Part shown: in pieces, positions 35,966-43,775 of the stretch
How the letters are laid out: every line of letters starts with the position of its first letter
Position numbering within the stretch: position 1 is the stretch's first letter
Source of the DNA: Streptomyces sp. NBC_01298
GTDB lineage: Bacteria > Actinomycetota > Actinomycetes > Streptomycetales > Streptomycetaceae
DNA: 64,000 nucleotides
Reading direction: 5' to 3'
Assembly (NCBI RefSeq): GCF_035978755.1
Contig: NZ_CP108414.1
Span: forward strand, 1 to 64,000
Notes under the pieces: model-generated
Databases searched by the model: none
What the model was told of the DNA's origin: nothing
What the model saw: only the letters and a program-made list of their open reading frames with translations
Program-made: the position numbers and the translations under genes

Positions 35966-36622
35966 TTACTTCGGCATCAGGACGGTGTCGACGATGTAGA
36001 CGTTGGCGTTAGCGGTCTTGACGTTGCCGCAGACCACGCTGGAGGTGTCATTGACCTTGTAGGACTCGCCCGAGCCGGTGGTGGTGAGCTTGGTCTTCTC
36101 CAAGGTGTCGAAGGAGCCCGATTCCAGCTGCTTCGGGGTCAGCTTCTCGCCGACGACGTGGTAGGTGAGGATCTTGGTGAGGGTGGCCTTGTCGGCGAGG
36201 ACCTTGTCGAGGTCGGCCTTCGGGATCTTCGCGAAGGCGTCGTTGGTCGGCGCGAACACGGTGATGTTCTGGGCGTTGTTGAGGGTGTCGACCAGACCGG
36301 CCTGCTTGACCGCGGCGACCAGCGTGGACAGGGCCGGGTTGTTGGAGGCGGCGGTCGCGACCGGGTCCTTGGCCATGCCGTCGAAGGAGCCTGCGCCGTC
36401 GGCGGGAACCCCGGCACAGGCCGGACCGAACGGCTTGTCCCCGGCCATCGACGCGTCCGGCGTCGCGGGCTGCGAGGCGGCGGGAGCTTCGCTGCTCTTG
36501 TCCGCAGAAGAACCGGACGCGGAGCCACTGCCGGAGTCGGAGCAGGCCGACAGAGCGAAAGGCAGAACGGCTGCGGCGGCCACAGCGATGGCGGTACGAC
36601 GGAAACGAAGCGTGCTGGACAT
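35966..36622 (-). CDS. Fasciclin-domain lipoprotein
   Basis: 218 residues, ATG at 36620-36622 with aggag 8 nt upstream. Lipoprotein signal ending FALSAC (Cys 27), a Ser/Gly/Ala-rich linker, then one FAS1 domain (about 88-216): the H1 motif NITVFAPTNDAFAKIP and H2-like YHVVGEKLTP are intact. It resembles MPT70/MPT83 of mycobacteria, surface antigens controlled by SigK/RskA. It follows the Mo oxidoreductase by 86 nt on the same strand and lies 2.5 kb from a SigK/RskA-like pair. Confidence 0.92.
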   Translation of the reverse strand: MSSTLRFRRTAIAVAAAAVLPFALSACSDSGSGSASGSSADKSSEAPAASQPATPDASMAGDKPFGPACAGVPADGAGSFDGMAKDPVATAASNNPALSTLVAAVKQAGLVDTLNNAQNITVFAPTNDAFAKIPKADLDKVLADKATLTKILTYHVVGEKLTPKQLESGSFDTLEKTKLTTTGSGESYKVNDTSSVVCGNVKTANANVYIVDTVLMPK

Positions 36623-36708
36623 GTGGAAACTCCTGTTGATTTTCGAAGGGTTGAGCAGGGAGGAAAGGTCTGGGATGCCGACTGTTTCTCGGCCGGTCTG
36701 GGTGCGGG

Positions 36709-38289
36709 TCAACCGGCGGTGACGAAGACGCTGTGCCAGCCACTGGCGCCGTCGGGGATGGTCCGGGTGCGCTGTTCGGTCTGTACCTCGCCGGTGCCGT
36801 CGGTGGCGCGGACGGTGAGGTTGTGCCCGCCGGGAGTGGTCTTCCAGGGGTAGGACCACTGGCGCCAGGTGTCGACGGTGGCCTGCGGAGCCAGGTCGGC
36901 GTCCTGCCAGGGACCGTCGTCGATCCGCACTTCGACGCGCCGGATACCGCGGTGCTGGGCCCACGCCACGCCGGCGACCGTGACGGTCCCGGCGGCGGGC
37001 CGGGCGAAGGGCTTGGGGGTGTCAATGCGCGCCTGCGTCTTGATCGGGGCCTTGCGGGCCCACTTGCGTTTGACCCAGTACGCGTCGTAGGAGTCGAAGG
37101 TCGTGAGCTCGATGTCCTCGATCCACTTGCAGGCGGACACGTACCCGTACAGGCCGGGGACCAGCATCCGGACGGGGAAGCCGTGCTCGAACGGCAGCGG
37201 TTCGCCGTTCATCCCGACCGCCAGGATCGCGTCACGGCCGTCCATGACGTCCTCGACCGGTGAGCCCAGTGTCATGCCGTCCACCGAGCGGGCGACCAGC
37301 TGATCGGCCTTGCCTCCCCGGGACGGCGGCTTGACGCCGCACTCGCGCAGCAGGTCCGCCAGGCGCACACCGAGCCAGCGGGCGTGTCCGATGTAGGGGC
37401 CGCCGACCTCGTTGGAGACACAGGTCAAGGTGATGTCCCGCTCGATGAGCGGACGCTCCAGCAGCTCCTGGAAGGTGTAGGTGCGGGGGCGGGTGACGCC
37501 CTTGCCTCGGATGCGCAGCCGCCAGGTGTCCGCGTCGACCTTGGGGACGACCAGAGCGGTGTCCACGCGGTAGAAGTCCTTGTTGGGGGTGGTGAAAGCG
37601 CTGATGCCCTCCGCTTTCAGCTGCACTCCCTTTGGGAGGGGCTGGGCCGGGGAGGCGGGTGCAGGCAGTTCGACGGCGGTCCGGGAGGCGACGGCGCCCT
37701 GGCCGCGCCGGCCTGTCAGGGTCCGGCCCAGGGCACCTGCGCCCGTTGCGGCGAGGCCCGTGACCGATGCGGCGACCAGGAAGCCTCGCCGTGACCAGCC
37801 GTCCGTGCCCGATTCGGCGGAGGTGGGGCCGGAGGTCAGCTTTCCCGCCAGGAAGTACAGGATCGCCGCGCCTGCCAAAGCGCCGGCCACCGAAGGCAGG
37901 GCGTCCGCCACTCCCCCGCTATCTGGCCGGGTAAGGGAGGCCGCTGCGCCGATCACGCCGAAGAGGAGCACGCCCGCTGCTCCGGCACGTCGGTAGCGCA
38001 GGGAGACGATGCCGAGAACAATGCCGAGCAGACCCAGGGTGGCGAGGATGCCGAGCTGCAGGACGAGCTTGTCGTTCTCGCCGAAGGTACGGATCGCGAA
38101 GTCCTTGACCGCGGCCGGTGTCCGGTCGATCGCCGCGCCGCCCACTACGGTCACCGGTCCGGCCTGCGGCCGCACCAGCGACGCCACCAGCTCCGCCACC
38201 GCCAGGGCGGCGTACCCGGCCAGGAGACCGGACACGGCGCCCAGTGCACCGCGGGCCAAGGACTTGCGGAAGTTGCTCACACTGCCCAT
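36709..38289 (-). CDS. Membrane-anchored sulfite-oxidase-type molybdopterin oxidoreductase
   Basis: 526 residues. An N-terminal block of membrane helices (GLLAGYAALAVAELVASLV, VLQLGILATLGLLGIVLGI, AGVLLFGVIGAAASL, VAGALAGAAILYFLAGKL), then a twin-Arg-like SRRGFLVAAS, a SUOX-fold Mo domain with the ligating Cys in ITLTCVSNEVGGPYIG, and a C-terminal Ig-like dimerisation domain (VTVAGVAWAQHRGIRRVEVR). The ATG at 38287-38289 is preceded by ggcggag. It probably forms an operon with the fasciclin lipoprotein downstream. Substrate unknown; possibly repair of oxidised methionine or sulfite oxidation. Confidence 0.9.
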   Translation of the reverse strand: MGSVSNFRKSLARGALGAVSGLLAGYAALAVAELVASLVRPQAGPVTVVGGAAIDRTPAAVKDFAIRTFGENDKLVLQLGILATLGLLGIVLGIVSLRYRRAGAAGVLLFGVIGAAASLTRPDSGGVADALPSVAGALAGAAILYFLAGKLTSGPTSAESGTDGWSRRGFLVAASVTGLAATGAGALGRTLTGRRGQGAVASRTAVELPAPASPAQPLPKGVQLKAEGISAFTTPNKDFYRVDTALVVPKVDADTWRLRIRGKGVTRPRTYTFQELLERPLIERDITLTCVSNEVGGPYIGHARWLGVRLADLLRECGVKPPSRGGKADQLVARSVDGMTLGSPVEDVMDGRDAILAVGMNGEPLPFEHGFPVRMLVPGLYGYVSACKWIEDIELTTFDSYDAYWVKRKWARKAPIKTQARIDTPKPFARPAAGTVTVAGVAWAQHRGIRRVEVRIDDGPWQDADLAPQATVDTWRQWSYPWKTTPGGHNLTVRATDGTGEVQTEQRTRTIPDGASGWHSVFVTAG

Positions 38290-38519
38290 TCGCTCAGCTC
38301 CGCCCGGCGGATTGGTCCTTCTTCCTGCGAGGTCATTCCTCCCGCCCGGGGCAGGCGGTGCTGCGGGTGGCGGTGCCGACCGCCGCCCGCAGCAGATCCC
38401 CTCAGCAGCGCTCACCCCTCAGGGAGCGGGAGTACCTCTGGCGCTCCTGGGCGCGTCGAGCGGGATCGTCCGGCCCCTGCCTCCCCGTTGGCGACAGCGG
38501 GCCGGCGAATGTTGGCCGC

Positions 38520-38759
38520 TCAGGCGTTGATGCAGGTGTTGCCGAAGGCGGGGTTCAGCAGCCCGATGACGCTGATCGAGTTGCCGCAGGCGTTGACCGG
38601 GATGTGGATCGGGATCTGGATCAGGTTGCCCGAGCCGACACCCGGCGCGTAGGCGGCGACACCCTGCGCGCCGGCGTCCGCGGAAGCCGCCGATCCAGCG
38701 CCGAGCACGGCGGCCGCGACGGTGAGGGCCAGCGCAGCGCTCTTGAGAACACGGGACAT
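38520..38759 (-). CDS. Short chaplin, copy 2
   Basis: 79 residues from the ATG at 38757-38759 with ggag upstream. Signal peptide MSRVLKSAALALTVAAAVLG, then GNLIQIPIHIPVNACGNSIS and VIGLLNPAFGNTC: nearly the same mature domain as copy 1 at 28982, with both cysteines. It forms surface amyloid on aerial structures, by family. It lies 230 nt upstream of the Mo oxidoreductase on the same strand, so cotranscription is possible though chaplins are usually separate. Confidence 0.95.
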   Translation of the reverse strand: MSRVLKSAALALTVAAAVLGAGSAASADAGAQGVAAYAPGVGSGNLIQIPIHIPVNACGNSISVIGLLNPAFGNTCINA

Positions 38760-39124
38760 GACTGTCTCCAAGGATTCACGGAAACGGGGGCCGGGGCCCG
38801 GCTCGGGCCCTGGCTTAGGCCCTGTTGCCAGGCCTCAGTGATCGCTTCGGTGGTGCGGGCGGGGCGGCTGGCCGGTGGCAGCCGGTTTCGCTCGATCGGA
38901 TGACTACCGGTGTGCGGCGTTGCCTTGCGCGGAGCAATCCGTGCAGGCGCCCGCTACGAAGAACATGCAAGACCAGCGCAATGAACAGGCCGGCCCCGGC
39001 ATGGACCAGGGCCGGTCCTTCTCTCGGCGAAAGAGCGGTCGATGGCATCACAGTGCAAGGTCTGGGCGGCGCTCCACGGCGCCGGTCCGCGGCAGCGCAC
39101 GCGGCGATACGCAACGGGGTGCCG
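38760..39124. other. Divergent promoter region, chaplin / sigK
   Basis: No supported gene; the frames that cross it carry on from the sigma gene but are not conserved-looking. Promoters for the chaplin and the sigma operon must lie here. Confidence 0.4.
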
Positions 39125-39709
39125 ATGACACAGCCGCTGCAGTTCGGGAACGCGGGGGCGGGCGGGACGCGGCTGGAGGAGGTGATGGAGCGAGTGAGTC
39201 ATGGAGACAAGGACGCCTTCACCGTCCTCTACGACGCGGTCTCCGCCACCGTGTTCGGTATCGCCGTCAAAGTCGTCCGGGACCGGGCCCAGTCGGAGGA
39301 AGTGGCGCAGGAGGTGATGATCGACCTGTGGCGTCAGGCCGCCCGGTTCCGCCCGGAACAGGGATCTGTCATGACGTGGGTGGCGACGATCGCCCACCGC
39401 CGGGCGGTGGACCGGGTCCGCTCCGCCCAGGCCGCCGCCAACCGCGAGCACGCCACAGCTGTTCGCGACCAGGTACGGCCCTTCGACGAAGTCGCCGAAC
39501 AGGTCGAGACCAGGCTGGAGAGCGAGCAGGTACGCCGCTGCCTGCGAGGCCTGACCGAGCTGCAGCGCCAGGCCGTGACCCTGGCCTACTACCGGGGCCT
39601 GACCTACCGCGAGGTCGCAGAAACACTGCGGTCCCCGCTTCCGACCATCAAAACCCGAATGCGCGACGGGCTCATCCGGCTGCGCGACTGCATGGGGGTG
39701 ACCACATGA
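39125..39709 (+). CDS. sigK: SigK-like ECF sigma factor
   Basis: 194 residues from the ATG at 39125 (a GTG sits two codons earlier). Region 2: VLYDAVSATVFGIAVKVVRD, SEEVAQEVMIDLWRQAARF, VMTWVATIAHRRAVDRVRSA. Region 4: LTELQRQAVTLAYYRGLTYR, EVAETLRSPLPTIKTRMRDG. The order and wording fit the SigK group. The stop overlaps the RskA start by 4 nt. By analogy to mycobacteria it could drive the fasciclin and related envelope genes, but no SigK-type promoter was identified by eye. Confidence 0.9.
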   Translation: MTQPLQFGNAGAGGTRLEEVMERVSHGDKDAFTVLYDAVSATVFGIAVKVVRDRAQSEEVAQEVMIDLWRQAARFRPEQGSVMTWVATIAHRRAVDRVRSAQAAANREHATAVRDQVRPFDEVAEQVETRLESEQVRRCLRGLTELQRQAVTLAYYRGLTYREVAETLRSPLPTIKTRMRDGLIRLRDCMGVTT

Positions 39710-40452
39710 AACACGACGAACTTCTGCACACCCTCACCGGCGCGTACGCCCTGGACGCACTCACCGGCGAAGACCACCGCGCCTTCACCACACACTTGCG
39801 GCACTGCGAAGCCTGCGCCCAGGAAGTCGGCGAGTTCGCAGCAACCGCCGCACGGCTGGCCGTAGCGGCCAGTCGGCCCGCGCCCGCCGCGATGAGGCAA
39901 ACAGTCCTGCGCCACATCGACACCGTCCGTCAGATGCCGCCGCGTACCCATCCCCTTGCCCCGGTCCGGCTCGCCACCCTCCTGACGCGTAAGGCCGGCC
40001 CCTTCGTCATCGCCGCGAGCATCGCCTCCGTAGCGGCCTTCGGCGGACTCGCCGCCTGGCAACACCAGCAGACCGAACAAGCCCGAACCCAAGTTCAGCA
40101 GGCCACCCGGCAGGCCCAGGACGTGGCCGCCGTTCTGGCAGCCCCCGACGCCCAGACCGTGCACGGCCGCACCACCACCGGAGCTGCCACCACGGTGATC
40201 ACCTCGGCATCGCGCGATCAGGCCGCCTTCATCAGCAGCGGCCTGGCAACCCCTCCAGCCGGCCACACGTATCAGCTTTGGTTCGACGACCACGGCACCA
40301 TGCGCCCCGCAGGACTCCTCCCCCACGACGGCGCCACCGTCATGCAAGGAGATCGGGCGGGCGCCCGCGCCATCGGCCTCACCCTCGAACCCGCCGGCGG
40401 CTCCCCCCAGCCCACCACCACCGCCCTGCTCCTCCTTGCCCTCCCCACCTGA
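39706..40452 (+). CDS. rskA: RskA-like anti-sigma factor
   Basis: 248 residues. The N-terminal zinc-associated anti-sigma domain has H30-x3-C34-x2-C37 (THLRHCEACAQE). One membrane helix (FVIAASIASVAAFGGLAAW, about 106-124), then a coiled region rich in Gln (QTEQARTQVQQATRQAQDV) and an extracytoplasmic RskA domain (ISSGLATPPAGHTYQLWFDD, RAIGLTLEPAGGSPQPT). It should hold the sigma factor at the membrane until regulated proteolysis. Translationally coupled to sigK. Confidence 0.9.
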   Translation: MKHDELLHTLTGAYALDALTGEDHRAFTTHLRHCEACAQEVGEFAATAARLAVAASRPAPAAMRQTVLRHIDTVRQMPPRTHPLAPVRLATLLTRKAGPFVIAASIASVAAFGGLAAWQHQQTEQARTQVQQATRQAQDVAAVLAAPDAQTVHGRTTTGAATTVITSASRDQAAFISSGLATPPAGHTYQLWFDDHGTMRPAGLLPHDGATVMQGDRAGARAIGLTLEPAGGSPQPTTTALLLLALPT

Positions 40453-40733
40453 CCCACCGCCCAATCCGGCACCACGACCTCCCGAGCTCCGCCCCATCCG
40501 TCCCAGCTCGCTGGCGACCCGGCTGAGGACCGTGATGGCGGCCCGCGCCCGCAGCGGCATCGCGACCTGGCAGCACTAAACGGACTAGGGCAGGCCGCAG
40601 CACCGCACCGCCTCGCAGCCTGTGGGTCAGGGAGTGAGTGTGACCGGGTGGATCAGGGCAGTCAGGAGTCACTACTGATTCCCCGGTTGTGAGCCAGACC
40701 CTCAGTGGCCCGGCCCGTTTCGAGAGGACACCC

Positions 40734-41210
40734 ATGCCCGACCAGCCAGAGACAAACGACCAGCGACGCGGTGTGCGCCGCCCGGGATCAGCGGAACCGC
40801 TCCTGGACATGGAGCTGCAGATGCTGGTCAGCCTCGTGGAGGAAGACCAAGAGGACCGCTCCCACTTCGGTGTCTCCCTGAACATCCCCGGCGGCGTGAT
40901 CTACGGCCACGTAATCAGCCGCCACGCGTACGTCCAGGTATGGGAATCCGAACTGAGGGAACTACCCGGGGCCGGTGCCACGTCACTGGCCCGGCTACCG
41001 AAGCTGATCGACGAAGTCCTCCACGAAGAGCGGGCCGCCGCCGCCAGTCCTGGTGCCGGCGCCGGTGGCGGAGCCGATCCGCTGCCACGCTGGATCCACC
41101 TGCAGGACGCCCGCTTCCTGACCGGATCGTCGAACCAGACGATGCACTACGCCCTGTGGCGCGGACGCCTCGCCGACGTCGTCGGCTGGTCACTGTCGAT
41201 CCCTTCCTGA
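40734..41210 (+). CDS. GvpU-like gas-vesicle accessory protein
   Basis: 158 residues from the ATG at 40734, with gagagg 6 nt upstream; a GTG 45 nt earlier is in frame but has no such site. The pattern LLDMELQMLVSLV, SLNIPGGVIYGHVIS, LPKLIDEVL and WIHLQDARFL, ALWRGRLADVVGWSLS is that of GvpU-type proteins as I recall them. No other gas-vesicle gene is within the window, so it is an orphan, as seen in some Streptomyces. Role unknown here. Confidence 0.65.
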   Translation: MPDQPETNDQRRGVRRPGSAEPLLDMELQMLVSLVEEDQEDRSHFGVSLNIPGGVIYGHVISRHAYVQVWESELRELPGAGATSLARLPKLIDEVLHEERAAAASPGAGAGGGADPLPRWIHLQDARFLTGSSNQTMHYALWRGRLADVVGWSLSIPS

Positions 41211-41633
41211 CACCCGAGCTGCCGGGACCGGAGGGCGCCAGTGGGGGCGGTGTTCGTCAGCAATCTACCAACGGGCCTGGCGAGTGCCGCCGGGATGCGC
41301 GGCGCCCGACGCAGCCGCCGGTACGTGTTCCCCCTGTGGGGAGGCATCGCCATGACCAGGGAGGCATGCTTTGAACTGGTCAGCCCGATTCGTAGCACGT
41401 AAATCTGGCCGGCCCCCACCAGGGAACTCCACACCTGGCGACACACCGACACCTACGGCGCCAGCATGCGCTGAGCACCCCCTCGCGCCGGACCGAGAGC
41501 TCATCCGGCGGCCTAGACGCGAGGCGCGGCCACGAGGGGTGTGCCCGGGGGTGTGGTGAGGGCCGGGCGAGTGAACAGGACCATGCGGCGGGCGAACTCG
41601 CCTGGCCGCCCAGGCGCCAGGAGATGCCACCGT
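41211..41633. other. No gene seen
   Basis: Between two converging genes. Frames lack starts and families; no hairpin of note. Confidence 0.35.
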
Positions 41634-42473
41634 TCAGTCCAGGCGGGAGAAGTTGAGGTCCACCAGGACCTCCTTCAAGTCGATGTCCTGGTCAAGACAG
41701 AAGCCCCGGAACTCGTCCCACATCTCGTAGACGTCCTCCAGAGCACCACCGAGCAGGGACAGCTGACCGCGGTCCTCGTCGTGCTCCTCGTCGTGGAGGT
41801 AGACCATCTCGGCTTTCTGGAGCTCGTGTACGACGCTGAGCAGCGTCGTACGGTCCGCCGAGAAGCGCCTCATCACCAGTTCGAAGTCCGTGGTCTGCTC
41901 GTGCACCACGAGGGCGAGGACCTGTCGGGCCCTCCGCGTGAGGCCGCCGACGCGTCCCGCGAAGCGGTTGACCAGTTCGAGGGTGTCCTGTTCGTCCTCC
42001 GGATCCTGGTTGGCGTCCTCCCAGGCGAAGAAGCGGCGCATGGTGGTGGCGGGTCGCACCAGGGAAGCGTTGACCGTGTCCCGGAACTCGGCCTCAATGT
42101 CGTCGACTGTGTACCGGTACTTGCCCTCGTGCTTCTCTTTGACTGCCCGCAGGTATTCGACGGTGTACTTGCGCCGGGTGACGCTGCTGTCGATCAGGTC
42201 GTGGTGGTTCCCGCACAGCAGCATCAGGTTGTCGAAGTCCCGCAACTGTTCGGCGTCCTTGCCGTCCCATGCCTCGTGCCGGGCGCTGCCGGGCTCGGCT
42301 CCGATGATGTGGGCGATCTTGCCGATCCAGGCGCCTTCATCCGTGACCAGGCGCGTTGAGCAGTGAGGGTCGCCCCAGGCGCATTCGTTGCCGGAGAACG
42401 CCCACAGACGGCGTGCGACGTCGGACACCGGCTCCTTGCGGTTCTTCTCGGAGCCGTTCATCCGTTTGGCCAC
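41634..42473 (-). CDS. HNH endonuclease with C-terminal domain
   Basis: 279 residues from the GTG at 42471-42473 (ggaagga about 10 nt upstream); ATG at 42459 is an alternative. The HNH core is C-x6-C in ECAWGDPHCS, IAHIIGAEPGSARHEAWDG and the NLMLLCGNHHDLID end, with the expected His-Asn-His residues. After about residue 100 follows a helical domain with RRFSADRTTLLSVVHELQKA (winged-helix-like) and an acidic tail. It should cut DNA with a divalent metal. The frame is open upstream into a DnaC-like ATPase without an intervening stop. A defence or mobile-element role is likely. Confidence 0.8.
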   Translation of the reverse strand: MAKRMNGSEKNRKEPVSDVARRLWAFSGNECAWGDPHCSTRLVTDEGAWIGKIAHIIGAEPGSARHEAWDGKDAEQLRDFDNLMLLCGNHHDLIDSSVTRRKYTVEYLRAVKEKHEGKYRYTVDDIEAEFRDTVNASLVRPATTMRRFFAWEDANQDPEDEQDTLELVNRFAGRVGGLTRRARQVLALVVHEQTTDFELVMRRFSADRTTLLSVVHELQKAEMVYLHDEEHDEDRGQLSLLGGALEDVYEMWDEFRGFCLDQDIDLKEVLVDLNFSRLD

Positions 42474-42529
42474 AGCGCGCCCGTCCTTCCCCTGACAACA
42501 GCGCGCAGCGTAGTCCAGGTCACTGCGGG

Positions 42530-43171
42530 TTGTCCGGCTGTTACCAGCGCAGGGTCGGGCGGGGGCGGGGGTGAGCTCGGCTTGCTCGGCGACGGCGACG
42601 AGGCGGTCGGTGGCCTCCTGGCCGGCTGCCTCGGTGAGGCAGTCGAGGTTCGAGACGATCAGAGGCCAGGAGCGCCGCGGCAGCAGGCTCAGGCGGGTGA
42701 CTGCGTCTGCGAGTGCTCCCGCTTCCAGGGCCGTCATGGCCTGGACGTCGCCGGAGCCGGGTTTCAGCGGAACCTTGGCTTCGCGCATCAGGCCGTTGGA
42801 GAGGGGCAGGTCGTCGATGACCGTGATGGGGGTGGTGTTCTCGATCATGCTGGGGTCGTAGCTGCGCCCGTGCTCGTGGGCCTGGTGGACGGTGATGTTC
42901 TCTTCGCGGTAGCCGGCGGTGAGGAGGCGGCGCAGCCCGGCGTAGGCGGTGTGGGACTTGCCGGACCAGTGGGGTTCCAGGAGCAGTAGGCGGGCGGTGT
43001 CGCCGGCCAGGATGGTGGAACACCACTGGGCGATGTCGGGGTGGTCGGTCTCTGCTTCGCTGAAGTGCGGGGGGTACGAGAGGCATCGGCACGGCGTGTG
43101 GGGGCGTTCTGCTGGGTCCGGTGCCGGTTGCACTGGGTCCCGAGCAAGCCGCTCGTCACCTGGGGCGGCAT
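42530..43171 (-). pseudogene. DnaC/IstB-like ATPase, frameshifted, running into the HNH gene
   Basis: Begins MPPQVTSGLLGTQCNRHRTQ from an ATG at 43169-43171, shifts frame near 43085, and continues PPHFSEAETDHPDIAQWCST. The Walker A is degenerate (EPHWSGKSHTAY; the first Gly is Glu), Walker B is TPITVIDDLPL, and a sensor-like LIVSNLD follows. There is no stop between its C-terminal part (ARPCAGNSRTTRSDLDYAA) and the HNH protein, so a fusion protein may be read from the shifted frame. DnaC-like proteins load helicase or help transposases. Confidence 0.55.
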
Positions 43172-43242
43172 CGTCGCGAGTTCGACTACCTCGCCGGGGC
43201 TGGCGTTCTCGCACCGGCAGGGCGCAGTGGCACCAGAACCCT

Positions 43243-43527
43243 TCAGTTCTTGCGCTCGGTACTCGACTCCGTCGCCGGCGAGCCGCTGGGCAGATGAGCG
43301 TCGCGACGCAGCTCGCCCTTTCGTTCCAGTGCGAGGAGCTGGTGCGCGACGCTGGAGGTGCTCGAAAGTCCGACTGCCTTGCCGATCTCGCGCATCGACG
43401 GCGGGTATCCGCGATCGGCGACTGCGCGGGAAATGTAGTCGACGATGTTCCGCTGCCTGTCGGTGAGCCCATCGGAGCCTGGGCGAATGCCCGACGGTCG
43501 GCCCGGCCGGAAGTGGGTGATGTTCAT
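43243..43527 (-). CDS. Stand-alone LexA-type DNA-binding domain
   Basis: 94 residues from the ATG at 43525-43527. The sequence [57 protein letters not shown] is the winged helix-turn-helix of LexA, but the autocleavage Ser-Lys peptidase domain is absent and the protein ends 25 residues later. In Streptomyces LexA is about 250 residues. So it may bind SOS-type boxes without being cleaved during SOS. It is the first gene before the DnaC-like/HNH unit on the same strand. Confidence 0.8.
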   Translation of the reverse strand: MNITHFRPGRPSGIRPGSDGLTDRQRNIVDYISRAVADRGYPPSMREIGKAVGLSSTSSVAHQLLALERKGELRRDAHLPSGSPATESSTERKN

Positions 43528-43775
43528 GGTGCCCCCTAGCGATCTTACTTCCATGGACAATAGCCCCACCCCTCGACAAATGGAACATTTTTTCGCATGG
43601 AGGCGTATTTGTTCCTATCCCGCTGATGACGCTCTTGGAAAGCGGGTGACGACCTGCTCGGCCGCGCTCCGTACGGGAAACGTCGGTCGGAACGAGACCG
43701 GGCAGGACGGGTCGGTCCGGTGCGGTATACACAGGGAGATCACAGACTGCCGCATCGCGAGGCGGCGCATCGGGG

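Noticed and set aside
36623..39124. SigK-type promoters before the fasciclin, oxidoreductase and chaplin genes
   Set aside because: No pair of boxes matching the mycobacterial SigK consensus could be placed by eye.
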